64,000 bases of DNA from Glutamicibacter mishrai (GTDB lineage: Bacteria; Actinomycetota; Actinomycetes; Actinomycetales; Micrococcaceae). This document shows, one piece after another, positions 8,671 through 17,566 of this stretch. The stretch covers positions 1,798,001 to 1,862,000 of the forward strand of contig NZ_CP032549.1 of the NCBI RefSeq assembly GCF_012221945.1, in the 5' to 3' direction. Both the position numbers and the translations under genes were made by a program. Below the pieces are notes generated by a model that ran no database searches, was not told the origin of the DNA, and was given only the letters and a program-made list of their open reading frames with translations. Numbering within the stretch: position 1 is the stretch's first letter; every line of letters begins with the position of its first letter.

Positions 8671-9579
8671 ATGAGTGAAAAAGTCATTATCACCGGCGGC
8701 TCTGGCCGCTTGGGACGCGCAGTGGTCCAAGGCTTCGCAGCGGCCGGACACGAGGTGATCTCGCTGGACCGGGAGTTGCCCAAACAAGCTGTTCCCGGCG
8801 TTGACTACCGCAGCATCGATTTGATGGATGCCGAAGCCACCCACACGGCATTCAAGGAAATCTCCCCGCAAGCAGTAGTCTCCCTAGCCGCGATGGCGGT
8901 GCCCTTTATGGCTCCCGAGGAAGTCCTGCTGAAGACCAACTCGACGATCGCGCACAACGTCACCTCGGCCGCTGTCGAGTCCGGCGCGACGCGCGTAGTG
9001 CTGGCCTCCAGCCCATCCATCATGGGCTACGGATCTCCGGGCGGCTGGGTTCCTGAGAAACTGCCCTTGGACGAAAACGAAACCCCACGCCCTTGGCACG
9101 CCTACGGGCTGTCAAAATATGTGGCGGAACAGATCGCTGCCATGTTCGCGGCAAAGATGGGTCCCAGCAGCCCGGTGAAGTTCGCTTCATTCCGTCCCTG
9201 CTTCGTGATTGCCGAAGAAGAGTGGGACGGGGCTCCAACACAGCAAGGACACACGGTAGCCGAGCGCCTGCAGGATCCGAAGCTCTCAGCCCCGGCACTA
9301 TTCAACTATGTGGATGCACGCGACGTCGCTGACTTCCTCTTGCTGCTCCTAGAGCGATTTGATCGTGTTGAGAACGGCTCGGTATTTTTCGTCGGCGCCA
9401 AGGATGCCATGGCAACCCGGCCGCTCTCGGAAATCATTCCGGAAATCTACCCGGAACTCGCATCGCTGGCCACCGGTCTGACCGGGGACCGTCCGGCCTT
9501 CAGCATCGACAAGGCGCGGGAAACCATCGGTTGGGAACCCAAGCGAAGCTGGAGAACCGAGCTCAAAACAAAGATCTGA
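8671..9579 (+). CDS. NAD-dependent epimerase/dehydratase (extended SDR)
   Basis: A 302-residue extended short-chain dehydrogenase. The NAD-binding motif TGGSGRLGRAV lies at about 8-18, the Ser of the triad in LASSPSIMGYG, and the YxxxK pair in YGLSKYVAEQ (about 149-158). Possible roles include a sugar 4-epimerase-type reaction or a uronate-dehydrogenase-like oxidation, given the adjacent sugar-acid genes; the sequence alone does not decide. It starts 8 bases after the preceding stop with only a weak RBS and is the last gene before a strong terminator. Confidence 0.85.
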   Translation: MSEKVIITGGSGRLGRAVVQGFAAAGHEVISLDRELPKQAVPGVDYRSIDLMDAEATHTAFKEISPQAVVSLAAMAVPFMAPEEVLLKTNSTIAHNVTSAAVESGATRVVLASSPSIMGYGSPGGWVPEKLPLDENETPRPWHAYGLSKYVAEQIAAMFAAKMGPSSPVKFASFRPCFVIAEEEWDGAPTQQGHTVAERLQDPKLSAPALFNYVDARDVADFLLLLLERFDRVENGSVFFVGAKDAMATRPLSEIIPEIYPELASLATGLTGDRPAFSIDKARETIGWEPKRSWRTELKTKI

Positions 9580-9591
9580 GTCTAGATGCAA

Positions 9592-9637
9592 AAATCCGGT
9601 GGATGCGAGGAAAATATTCCTCGCATCCACCGGATTT
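9592..9637. terminator. Bidirectional intrinsic terminator
   Basis: A perfect 21-bp stem (9592-9612 with 9617-9637) and a 4-base loop, flanked by A-rich and T-rich ends. It sits between the convergent ends of the permease operon and the five-gene minus-strand operon, and probably terminates both. Confidence 0.85.
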
Positions 9638-9649
9638 CTTATTGGCCGC

Positions 9650-10744
9650 TTATCTCTGCAGGACTTGGGGCCGGGGCAAGCCATTCACCATGATCGCCGG
9701 CCAGCGCGGATCCACGCTGAGAACTTCGATAGCGCCGGATTCGGCCAGCAGCATGGTGTCTTCGACCTTGAAGGTCAGGCCATCGCGTTGCGCGCTCGGG
9801 TTGAAAGTGAAAGCTTGATTGAACTGGAAGCGGTCAGTCGCTCCGGGAGCCAGTCGAGGATCCCTGCCGCTATACCCAGCAATTCCGCCCTGGTGATGCC
9901 GCGTCCACTCCAGCTCGTCAAAACCGTGGGCCGGGTAGGCCTGTTGGATCCGAGGCAAAAGGTCGCCGAGCATCGTGCCCGCGCAAATGCCGGAAAGGAT
10001 CTCCGCCTCGACGCCGAGAATGTCCGATTCCCCGGAAATTTCCTGCTCCGTGGCCGGTTCAAAACGCACCCACCGCGTGAGATTGGCAATCAGCCCGTGT
10101 CTCCGGACGCACAACACTGCCATGGCCTTGCGCCCCAGCGGAACACCCTTCGGCAGCGGATGCCGGTAGCCGGCCCGCGCAGCAGAACTGACGAGCGCAA
10201 CGAGCACCTCACCACCTAGCTCCATGGCACCGGCAGAGAGCTTGGCTGCGACGGAAAATTCGCTGTCCGCGCTGGAGACGACAGACAAGACGTCGGTCAT
10301 GACCGCAGCCGTGTCCTGGCACAGCTGGCGATAACGCTCGATTTCCACCGCGGATAATGAGGTGCGCAAGGCACGCAATTCCGACTCGATCTCCGATTCG
10401 TCGAGAATCTCCCATGCAGCGGCTTGCCCAAACCACGAGCCAACATCATCGAGGGACTCGTACCATCCGGTGACGTGGATGTTGATCTGATCCAAGGCAT
10501 TGAGTTCCTCGTTTTGCAGGCGCTGCGCTTCACTGACGGACGTCGCCAGCTCGCAGCCATCGGCATGAACCAGGACCCTGGCGATTGGCGGGGCACCGAG
10601 GGACACATGGGTCCGGGCGCCACCAAGGAACCAAGCCAAGGACGCGGGGGTGGAGAGCATGATGGCCTGGGCTCCATGTGCCTGGAGGAGCTCAATGAGC
10701 TGGGCATGCTTCGTTGCATGCTCAATAGCGGCGGCAGAAGACAT
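9650..10744 (-). CDS. M24-fold (creatinase/aminopeptidase P-like) protein lacking metal ligands
   Basis: A 364-residue pita-bread-fold protein: an N-terminal creatinase-type domain (about 10-130) and an M24 domain (about 135-345). The usual five metal ligands are mostly gone. The VDxG strand reads LCVRRHG (Cys212 for Asp), the SDxTR strand reads ANLTR (Asn221 for Asp), and the xxEPG strand reads FTFNPS (Asn315 for Glu). His284 in RHHQGG and the VEDTMLLAE strand remain. It is therefore unlikely to be a metallopeptidase; a creatinase-like metal-free hydrolase or non-catalytic role is possible. The start is ATG 10744, with AGGAAG 7 bases upstream. It is the last gene of the minus-strand operon. 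Confidence 0.75.
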   Translation of the reverse strand: MSSAAAIEHATKHAQLIELLQAHGAQAIMLSTPASLAWFLGGARTHVSLGAPPIARVLVHADGCELATSVSEAQRLQNEELNALDQINIHVTGWYESLDDVGSWFGQAAAWEILDESEIESELRALRTSLSAVEIERYRQLCQDTAAVMTDVLSVVSSADSEFSVAAKLSAGAMELGGEVLVALVSSAARAGYRHPLPKGVPLGRKAMAVLCVRRHGLIANLTRWVRFEPATEQEISGESDILGVEAEILSGICAGTMLGDLLPRIQQAYPAHGFDELEWTRHHQGGIAGYSGRDPRLAPGATDRFQFNQAFTFNPSAQRDGLTFKVEDTMLLAESGAIEVLSVDPRWPAIMVNGLPRPQVLQR

Positions 10745-10755
10745 GAGGCAACTTC

Positions 10756-12876
10756 CTAATGGTGGGAACCGAATTCTTGGAAAAGCGCCGATACCGCGGA
10801 GCGATCCCACTGGCCATCAGCCACCAGCACACGCACACGACGGGTCAACGAGGCTCCGGGATCCAAGATGACCGGGGCATCCCATGCCAGAGAGCTTCCC
10901 ACACCCGGATAGCCGGAGCTGCGGACAAACCATGGATCACCATCGCCACTGCAGAAAATGAGTGTCGCCGCGCCGTGTCCCGTGCTTCGTTGCGCCAAGC
11001 TGACAGCTTCCGAGGCAAAGTCGGAGCTGAATGCCATCCACGGGCTGCGGGCGCCGTGGACTTGTTCCTCACCCGAGAGGGTGTCGGTGAATATCTGCGT
11101 GTTTTCGGCTTTCGGCAGTCTCCAGAAGAATCCGCCATAACCGCCATTGAGCCGTCCATTGGATCCTGGGGAGCCAATGGATACGGATTCTTCCCGTGCC
11201 CGCAGGGTGAAAGCGAAATCCATGATCCAGCCCGTTGCCGAGGTGGGTTGGTGTGTGAAGGCGGTGAAATCGATGCTGCGGTGCTCGTCCAGCAGCACCT
11301 GCTGCTTATGTCCGACCCACTCCAGCTCGGAGCGCACGGAACTTCCGTTCGGGGCAAAGGAATTGGCCACTGTGCGGATGTGCCCGTGGTCTTGGCGCCA
11401 TACATACCGGGAGTCGGCACGGGTGTAGGTTCGCCCGCCCCAGAAGTTATTTCCATTCACGTCCTGCAAGGCCACCGAGACCCCAAGATGCCATGTGTGG
11501 TCCAGCGGCTGCTGGTCGCTGACGTGCACGCCGCCCAAGGTGGCCAGCTGATCCAAGAAGGGCCGCGGCGAGTTCGTGATGGAAATGTCCTGGCCTGTGC
11601 GCAGTCTTGCGATGCCTTGTTTTTGGGCGTTGGAAGGATTTTCCACTGTGAATGTTCCGCTGGTCTCCGGTTCGCTGGCCCACGGTGCGCCAAGCGAGGA
11701 AAAGTCGGACTGCGCGGCCACGGAACGGTTGATGAAATGTTCGATATCTGGGATGACCGGGTGGAACTGATCGCCCTGGTCGGTGGGGATCACGTAGGCC
11801 GCCGGAATGTCCTTGGGCTCGGCGCCGGTGCGGATCTGTTCCAGGACGCGCATGAACGCGCCGGCCGATTCCAGGGAGCTGAGCAGCTCGGGCGCGTGTC
11901 CTGCACGGACGTCTACGAGATTCTCCAGCAGGTTCACGCGGCCGAAGACCTGGGATGTCTCGGGTTTGCCGGATTCCGGATTGGGGCGGATGACCAATTC
12001 ATCGCGCGTGTAGTACAAGATGGCCAAGCCCTCGGTCCCGTAGATGGTGATCCATGGGTCCTGCTGTTCGGCCGCGCAGACGGTCAAAGCCGCGGTGACC
12101 GGGATGCCGCTGTTTGTCTGCAGCCTCACCACGGATGTATCGTCGGCTTCGATTTGATGGGCATGGTACAAATCCGTGGCTACCGAGAGAACATCGCCAG
12201 CGCGCTGGGCACCGGCAATCCGCAATGCGCTGGCAACCGCATGGGCCAGCGGGTTGGTGACCACGCCGTCGGCGATTTCCACGCCGTTGAGCTGGCGATG
12301 GCCCGCCCATGGCGAGCGGTTGTAGTAGCCCGTGGTGCGCAGCCAATTTCCGCTGGCACCAACCGCACGCAGCGCGCCGATGGGAGAGTTCGCAACGCCA
12401 TTTTCAAAGAACCCGGCCACTGCTGTCAGAGCCAGCGACCCCAGGGCCTGGAACCCAACCTGGACGTTGACGCCAGCTGCCTGGGCGGCACTGAGCAGGG
12501 TTTCGTATTGCTCCAGCGTGGCCGTTGGCGGCTTTTCCAGATACAGGTCCGCGCCCGTGGCCAGAGCTTTCATGGCCAAGTCGGCATGGGTGCTGATCGG
12601 GGTTGAAATGATGATGATGTCCGGTTTCAGCCCGGATTCGAGGAACTCGTCGAGGGTGGTGAAGATTCGCGTGTTTTCCCCGCGAACCAGGCTGCCCGGA
12701 TCTTTAGGATCAATGCCAGCGAGGAAACTGATCTTGTTCTCGCTGGCCAAGCGCTGGATGTTGCCCAGATGCTGGCGTCCGAAGCCATTAAGGCCAACCA
12801 GCACCACCGCTGGGGCTGTTGACGGCGCAACGGAACTGTCGTCTTTGGCAGCTGCTGCGGTGGTTTGCTGGTTCAT
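10756..12876 (-). CDS. Fusion protein: Gfo/Idh/MocA oxidoreductase plus DUF6807 (PmoA-like) domain
   Basis: A 706-residue two-domain protein. Residues about 22-395 form a Gfo/Idh/MocA oxidoreductase: Rossmann motif VGLNGFGRQH, then the family LEKPP and a C-terminal sugar-binding half. Residues about 430-706 match DUF6807 (PmoA family), recognised by PLDHTWHLGVSVA and DVNGNNFWGG. DUF6807 proteins are usually separate and of unknown function, often found with sugar dehydrogenases. The fusion suggests that the two act on the same substrate. It lies between the TIM-barrel isomerase gene (30 bp upstream) and the M24-fold gene (11 bp downstream), inside the LacI-regulated operon. Confidence 0.82.
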   Translation of the reverse strand: MNQQTTAAAAKDDSSVAPSTAPAVVLVGLNGFGRQHLGNIQRLASENKISFLAGIDPKDPGSLVRGENTRIFTTLDEFLESGLKPDIIIISTPISTHADLAMKALATGADLYLEKPPTATLEQYETLLSAAQAAGVNVQVGFQALGSLALTAVAGFFENGVANSPIGALRAVGASGNWLRTTGYYNRSPWAGHRQLNGVEIADGVVTNPLAHAVASALRIAGAQRAGDVLSVATDLYHAHQIEADDTSVVRLQTNSGIPVTAALTVCAAEQQDPWITIYGTEGLAILYYTRDELVIRPNPESGKPETSQVFGRVNLLENLVDVRAGHAPELLSSLESAGAFMRVLEQIRTGAEPKDIPAAYVIPTDQGDQFHPVIPDIEHFINRSVAAQSDFSSLGAPWASEPETSGTFTVENPSNAQKQGIARLRTGQDISITNSPRPFLDQLATLGGVHVSDQQPLDHTWHLGVSVALQDVNGNNFWGGRTYTRADSRYVWRQDHGHIRTVANSFAPNGSSVRSELEWVGHKQQVLLDEHRSIDFTAFTHQPTSATGWIMDFAFTLRAREESVSIGSPGSNGRLNGGYGGFFWRLPKAENTQIFTDTLSGEEQVHGARSPWMAFSSDFASEAVSLAQRSTGHGAATLIFCSGDGDPWFVRSSGYPGVGSSLAWDAPVILDPGASLTRRVRVLVADGQWDRSAVSALFQEFGSHH

Positions 12877-12906
12877 AGTGTCCTTCTTGGAATCGTCGAA
12901 GTCAGA

Positions 12907-13815
12907 TCAGTTTATTGCGCTCGCCGGCTGGATGCCCGCAGCTTGTTCAAGATGAGGCAAAACAAGCGACTGATAACGCTCAGACATGGCCGCCAAGGTC
13001 AGATCCGCATCCTGGCCATTGATCTCGTCGTTGAAGATCTCGACTTCCACTGGACCTTGATAACCGGCCTTGGTCATCCAGCGGGAGATGGATGGGAAGT
13101 CGATATGCCCGTCGCCCATCATGCCGCGCGATTGCAGGGCGTTGCTGGCAATGGGCAAGTTGAAATCGCAGATTTGGTAACTAGCCAATCGGCGCTCATG
13201 CCCGGCTCGCTGGATCTGCTGCTGCAACTGCGGGTCCCAGAAGACATGGAAGGTATCGACAACAACGCCGACAGCTTCTGCAGGGTGCGCGGTGGCCAAA
13301 TCCAGGGCCTGGCCCAAGGTCGAGAGCACCGCCCGGTCAGCGGCATACATGGGGTGCAGCGCTTCGAGTACCAGGCAAACCCCGTGATCCAACGCAACAG
13401 GCACCAGTTGGTCCAGCGCACGCGCGACTCGGTCACGAGCCCCGACGATGTCCTTGTCCTGCGGATCTCCGGTGCCTCCGAGAACGTGCGCGGCTGAAGG
13501 CAATCCGCCGACGACCATGATCAGATTTCCTGCCCCGATGGCGGCTGCTTCCTCAATGGCTTTCCGATTGGATTCGAAAGCTTCCTTTTGCGCTTCATTG
13601 GAAGTTGCCGTCAGGAATCCGCCGCGGCACAGGGTGCTTGCCTGCAGCCCGCCTTCCTTGATGATGTCCGCTGCTCGTTGCGCACCTCCCGCCTCTTCGA
13701 GCAGGTGGCGCCAAGGGCCGATATGGGTCAATCCGGCGCGGGCTGCGGCTTCGACCGCCTCGTGCAGGTTGAGGTTGGGGGTGGTGCCGGTGTTCAGAGA
13801 TAATTCGAAGCTCAT
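12907..13815 (-). CDS. Sugar phosphate isomerase/epimerase family (xylose isomerase-like TIM barrel)
   Basis: A 302-residue AP-endonuclease-2/xylose-isomerase-like TIM barrel. Metal-ligand strands can be traced: LVLEALHPMY (Glu), VVVDTFHVFWD (Asp and His), QICDFN (Asp) and VEVEIFNDE (Glu near the C-terminus). This superfamily includes sugar epimerases and enzymes that act on 3-keto sugars or inosose-type intermediates, so it fits beside the Gfo/Idh dehydrogenases. Its start overlaps the DUF993 stop by ATGA, indicating translational coupling. Confidence 0.85.
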   Translation of the reverse strand: MSFELSLNTGTTPNLNLHEAVEAAARAGLTHIGPWRHLLEEAGGAQRAADIIKEGGLQASTLCRGGFLTATSNEAQKEAFESNRKAIEEAAAIGAGNLIMVVGGLPSAAHVLGGTGDPQDKDIVGARDRVARALDQLVPVALDHGVCLVLEALHPMYAADRAVLSTLGQALDLATAHPAEAVGVVVDTFHVFWDPQLQQQIQRAGHERRLASYQICDFNLPIASNALQSRGMMGDGHIDFPSISRWMTKAGYQGPVEVEIFNDEINGQDADLTLAAMSERYQSLVLPHLEQAAGIQPASAIN

Positions 13816-15065
13816 GACACTCCTGTCAGTGATCGGTTGGCTGCCTTGATTCCATAGACCGCAAGGAGCTGTTCCATGCGTTCAGCGGCCAGGGGCGGGT
13901 TCAAGATCAAACCGGCGGAATCCGCCAGAATAAAGGTCCGGATCAGGTGGGGCAGCGAGCGCCCAGCGTGAAGCCCGCCCACCATTTGGAATCCGCTTTG
14001 ATGGCCGTTGAGCCAGGAAAGGAAAGCGATACCCGTCTTGTAGTAGAAGGTCGGGGCACTGAAGATATGCAGTCCCAGTTCCCGGGTAGAGTCCAAGATG
14101 GCCCGTCCCCGTGCGGAATCCGCGGCATCGAACGCCTGCAGCGCTGTCGAGGCGGCGGGGTAAATCGCGGCGAATATTCCTAGCAAGGCATCTGAATGGA
14201 GTTCGCCGTCACCGTCGATGAGCTCGGGATAGTTGAAGTCGTCTCCGGTGTAGAGCCTGATCCCTGGGGGGAGGGCCGAGCGAAGCTGTTTCTCGTGCTC
14301 TGCGTTGAGCAGGGAAACTTTCACCCCGTCGATCTTCTGCGAGTACTTTTCCAAGATGGACTGGAATACCGAGGTCGCTTCGGAAAGGTCGGTGGTTCCC
14401 CAGTAGCCGGCAAGCTGCGGATCAAACATCTCGCCCAGCCAGTGCAGGATCACGGGTTGCTGCGCGGCTTCCAGCAGGTTGCCGTAGACCTGGAGGTAAT
14501 CCTCGGGAGTCTGCGCGGCCTTGGCCAGCGCGCGCGAGCACATCAGGATGGACTTCGCGCCGGAGGCCTCTACGAGGCGCAGCATTTCCAGATAGGCGTC
14601 AGTGACTTTCTGCAGCTGGCCCGGTTCAACGGACTCGATGGTGAGCTGGTCGGTTCCAACGCCGCAGGAGAGAATATCGCGCACCGTCAGCCCGGTGAGC
14701 GCGGGGTAGCGGTTTTCCGAGATGACCGTTGCCGCCTCTCGGGCCGAACGGTTGATCAGTTCGCAGGTCGCAGGGTAATCCAGGCCCATGCCGCGCTGTG
14801 CAGTATCCATGGCATCGGCGACGCCGAGGCCGTAGGACCAGAGCTCGTGGCGGTAGGCCAACGTGGCGTCCCAGTCGATCACCGCTGGCGCTCCGGGGGT
14901 ATTGTCCGCCCCCATTTGAGGAATCACATGGGCCGCGGCATACACCTTGCGCGAGGTGATCGGCGAGGCGGGGCGGTGGAAGTCACCGGGACCCTGCAAC
15001 CTGTAAGTGAAGGACTGGCCGTGCTCATCGATCAGGGCGAGTTCCGGGAAATTGTTCTCGCTCAT
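13812..15065 (-). CDS. DUF993 family protein (dihydrodipicolinate synthase-like barrel)
   Basis: A 417-residue DUF993 protein, a family related to the class I aldolase/dihydrodipicolinate synthase barrels. Its early AAHVIPQMGADN stretch and the GLDYPATCELINRSA and SCGVGTDQL segments are characteristic. A role as aldolase for a 2-keto-3-deoxy sugar acid is attractive, because a dehydratase of the enolase superfamily is in the same regulon, but it is inference. The start is ATG 15065, overlapping the upstream oxidoreductase stop by ATGA; a longer in-frame opening to 15209 exists but lies inside the upstream gene. Confidence 0.8.
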   Translation of the reverse strand: MSENNFPELALIDEHGQSFTYRLQGPGDFHRPASPITSRKVYAAAHVIPQMGADNTPGAPAVIDWDATLAYRHELWSYGLGVADAMDTAQRGMGLDYPATCELINRSAREAATVISENRYPALTGLTVRDILSCGVGTDQLTIESVEPGQLQKVTDAYLEMLRLVEASGAKSILMCSRALAKAAQTPEDYLQVYGNLLEAAQQPVILHWLGEMFDPQLAGYWGTTDLSEATSVFQSILEKYSQKIDGVKVSLLNAEHEKQLRSALPPGIRLYTGDDFNYPELIDGDGELHSDALLGIFAAIYPAASTALQAFDAADSARGRAILDSTRELGLHIFSAPTFYYKTGIAFLSWLNGHQSGFQMVGGLHAGRSLPHLIRTFILADSAGLILNPPLAAERMEQLLAVYGIKAANRSLTGVS

Positions 15066-16228
15066 AGCGTGATCTCCGGGATGTCCAGGGTTCGGCGTTC
15101 TGCTGCGGACTGCAGGCCCAGGGACGCCAGCTGCACGCCGCGCGCTGCCGAGAGCAGGCCGTATTTGTGTTCGCGTCCGGCGACGACATCTGCGAGGAAG
15201 TCTTCCCACTGCAGCTTGAAGCCGTTATCCAAATCAGCGTTGGCTGGAACTTCCAGCCACTGGTCGCGGAAGGATTCGGTAACCGGCAGGTCAGGGTTCC
15301 AGACCGGCTTCGGGGTGTGGGCGCGTTGCTGGGCGACGCACTTGTTCAGGCCTGCAACTGCCGAGCCGTGGGTGCCATCGATCTGGAATTCGACCAGTTC
15401 GTCGCGGTATACGCGCACTGCCCAGGAGGAGTTGATCTGGGCGATCACCGGATCGCCTGAGGGGGTTTCGAGTTCGAAAATACCGTAGGCCGCATCGTCC
15501 GCGGTAGCTTCATATGCTTCACCCTGCTCATTCCATCGGGTCGGGATGTGGGTGGCGGTTGTCGAGGTGACGCTCTTGACCTTGCCGATGATTCCTTCCA
15601 GGACGTAGTTCCAGTGGCAGTACATGTCGGTGGTCATCGAGCCGCCGTCGGCCAGCCGGTAATTCCACGATGGGCGCTGGGCTTCCTGGATTTCGCCTTC
15701 GAAGACCCAGTAGCCGAATTCTCCGCGCAGGGAGAGGATTCTTCCGAAGAAGCCTTCGTCGACGAGGCGGCGCAGCTTCACGAGGCCGGGCAGGTAGAGC
15801 TTGTCGTGCACGACGCCGGCGGTAATGCCCTTGGCTTTGGCCTGTCGGGCCAGGTCGATGGCATCGCTCAGGGTTTCTGCGGTCGGCTTTTCGGTGAAGA
15901 TGTGCTTGCCGGCGGCGATGGCCTTGGACAGGGTGTCGTATCGCAGCGAAGTCATCGAGGCATCGAAAATGATGTCGATGCTCGGGTCTTCGATCAGCGA
16001 ATCGAGGTCTGTGCTGTAGTGCTCTACCTGGTGCTTCTGCGCGAGCTCGCGCAATTTATCTTCATTGCGGCCGACAAGAATCGGCTCAACGGTGAGCTTG
16101 GTGCCGTCAGCCAGGGTGATGCCGCCCTGATCGCGGATGGGCAGGATCGAACGCAGCAGGTGCTGCCGATAGCCCATGCGGCCGGTAATGCCGTTCATGG
16201 CAATTCGGAGAACTTTGGTATTTGTCAC
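15062..16228 (-). CDS. Gfo/Idh/MocA-family oxidoreductase
   Basis: A 388-residue sugar dehydrogenase and first gene of the minus-strand operon. The N-terminal nucleotide-binding strand is LRIAMNGITGRMGY, followed by FTEKPTAETL with the family Glu-Lys-Pro and a C-terminal domain with YRLADGGSMTTDMYCHWNY. The start is GTG 16228, with GAGGAG 6 bases upstream; a longer frame to 16312 would run through the operator and promoter. The -10 and operator lie 40-60 bases upstream. It is probably the committed oxidation step of the pathway, together with the other two family members. Confidence 0.87.
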   Translation of the reverse strand: MTNTKVLRIAMNGITGRMGYRQHLLRSILPIRDQGGITLADGTKLTVEPILVGRNEDKLRELAQKHQVEHYSTDLDSLIEDPSIDIIFDASMTSLRYDTLSKAIAAGKHIFTEKPTAETLSDAIDLARQAKAKGITAGVVHDKLYLPGLVKLRRLVDEGFFGRILSLRGEFGYWVFEGEIQEAQRPSWNYRLADGGSMTTDMYCHWNYVLEGIIGKVKSVTSTTATHIPTRWNEQGEAYEATADDAAYGIFELETPSGDPVIAQINSSWAVRVYRDELVEFQIDGTHGSAVAGLNKCVAQQRAHTPKPVWNPDLPVTESFRDQWLEVPANADLDNGFKLQWEDFLADVVAGREHKYGLLSAARGVQLASLGLQSAAERRTLDIPEITL

Positions 16229-16267
16229 GAGAGACTCCTCGGCTGAAGTGAGAGTAGGAAATATTTT

Positions 16268-16285
16268 TGGGAATGCGCTTTCCAC
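16268..16285. promoter_or_regulatory. LacI-family operator 2 (five-gene minus-strand operon)
   Basis: TGGGAATGCGCTTTCCAC matches operator 1 in inverted orientation (14-base identical core GAATGCGCTTTCCA). It begins directly after the minus-strand -10 hexamer, so bound repressor would block initiation of the oxidoreductase operon. Confidence 0.75.
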
Positions 16286-16312
16286 GATAGTGATGCAGAA
16301 TTGGGGTGTCAA
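16284..16312 (-). promoter_or_regulatory. Promoter of the five-gene catabolic operon
   Basis: On the minus strand a perfect -35 TTGACA (16312-16307) is followed after 17 bases by TATCGT (16289-16284). The LacI-type operator overlaps its downstream edge. The GTG start of the first gene is about 56 bases further. Confidence 0.7.
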
Positions 16313-16372
16313 CCATCACGGGGATTGAAAGATAAGCTTGTCCCAGCTTGTAGTGGACGAAAAGGATTTCAG

Positions 16373-17395
16373 ATGGCTATTCGACTAACTGACGTCGCTA
16401 ATGAAGCCGGAGTTTCATTGGCTACTGCCTCGCGTGTGCTCAACGGTTCCGCACGTAAACCAGCGGCCGAGATCTCCGATAAGGTCCGCGCGGCCGCGGA
16501 AAAACTCGGCTACTTTCCCAACGCGCAAGCGCAAGCGCTTGCCCGGGCATCAACCAAGCTCATAGGCCTTGTAGTCCGCGATATCGCCGACCCCTACTTC
16601 TCCACGATTGCCCGCGGCGTCCAGCGTGGCCTGGGGGATAGCGGCACCCAGTTGCTCCTGGCCAGCACGGATTCCGAGCCGGAACGGGAAATCGAGGCCG
16701 TGAGGGCCTTCATGTCGCAGCGGACGGATGCCATCATCCTTTCCGGCTCGCGTGGTCAATCCGAAGATGACGGGCTGCTCAAGTTGATTGAGAACTACCA
16801 GGAGAACGGCGGGCAGGTGGTTGTCATCGGCCAGCCCCTGGCCAGCACCGGCGGTATCCAAGTGGATAACGAAACCACCTCTGAGAACCTTGCCGGAGAG
16901 CTGATCCGTGCAGGTCACCGCAAGTTTGTTGTCCTGGCTGGCGATGAAAATCTGCTGACTTCACGCCACCGCGCCCAAGGCTTCCTCTCGAAGCTGAAGC
17001 GCACCGGGCTTGCCGCCGTCGATGTTTTCCATGGGGCGTTTTCCCGGGAGGGCGCCTACATGGCCATGAGCGATTACCTCCGGGTGCGAAAGCCCGAAGA
17101 AGCGGATCAGCAAGTATGCGTTTTCTGCGTTTCCGACGTGATGGCCCTGGGTGCGATTCGCGCTGTCAGGGAAAGCGGGTTGCGGGTGCCTGAGGATATC
17201 GCTGTGGTGGGTTTCGATGATATTCCGACGCTCGAAGATGTCACCCCTTCGATCAGCACTGCGCGCCTGCCACTGGAAGAAATCGGCCGCTGGGCCGGGG
17301 AAATGGTGTTAAGCCACGGGGATGCGCGCAAAATGGTGGTCACTGGCACCCCTGTGCTACGCGATTCTTCGCGATTGCACAGCGATAATCGGTAA
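16373..17395 (+). CDS. LacI-family transcriptional regulator
   Basis: A 340-residue LacI-family repressor. The N-terminal helix-turn-helix is IRLTDVANEAGVSLATASRVLNG (residues 3-25, given here by extent), followed by the hinge region and a periplasmic-binding-protein-like effector domain from IGLVVRDIADPYFS onward. The C-terminal IAVVGFDDIP and RLPLEEIG segments are typical. ATG 16373 is preceded by AAGGA at 6 bases and puts the HTH at the N-terminus. It lies between the divergent catabolic operon and the binding-protein gene. It very likely binds the three GCGC-centred palindromes in this window. The inducer is unknown. Confidence 0.92.
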   Translation: MAIRLTDVANEAGVSLATASRVLNGSARKPAAEISDKVRAAAEKLGYFPNAQAQALARASTKLIGLVVRDIADPYFSTIARGVQRGLGDSGTQLLLASTDSEPEREIEAVRAFMSQRTDAIILSGSRGQSEDDGLLKLIENYQENGGQVVVIGQPLASTGGIQVDNETTSENLAGELIRAGHRKFVVLAGDENLLTSRHRAQGFLSKLKRTGLAAVDVFHGAFSREGAYMAMSDYLRVRKPEEADQQVCVFCVSDVMALGAIRAVRESGLRVPEDIAVVGFDDIPTLEDVTPSISTARLPLEEIGRWAGEMVLSHGDARKMVVTGTPVLRDSSRLHSDNR

Positions 17396-17451
17396 TACCG
17401 AGCGTGCATGATGCCATGTTCAAATGTTATTGACGGATTCCACTTCCCCTC

Positions 17452-17501
17452 TTGACTCGTGACTGGGGTCACACTTAGATTGTTTGGGAAGCGCTTTCCA
17501 A
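17452..17501 (+). promoter_or_regulatory. Promoter and LacI-family operator 3 (binding-protein gene)
   Basis: TTGACT (17452-17457), a 17-base spacer and TTAGAT (17475-17480) form a good promoter. The operator TTGGGAAGCGCTTTCCAA (17484-17501, 8 of 9 pairs) starts three bases after the -10, over the transcription start. Confidence 0.75.
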
Positions 17502-17566
17502 AAGACTGAAAATGACGGTCAATTGTTGAAACCTCGCACTTACCGGCCCACTCAAGGAGGAGACCC

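Noticed and set aside
10759..12606. A 615-codon plus-strand open frame opposite the Gfo/Idh-DUF6807 gene
   Set aside because: The minus-strand product has full family motifs; the plus frame has no domain and would oppose the operon.
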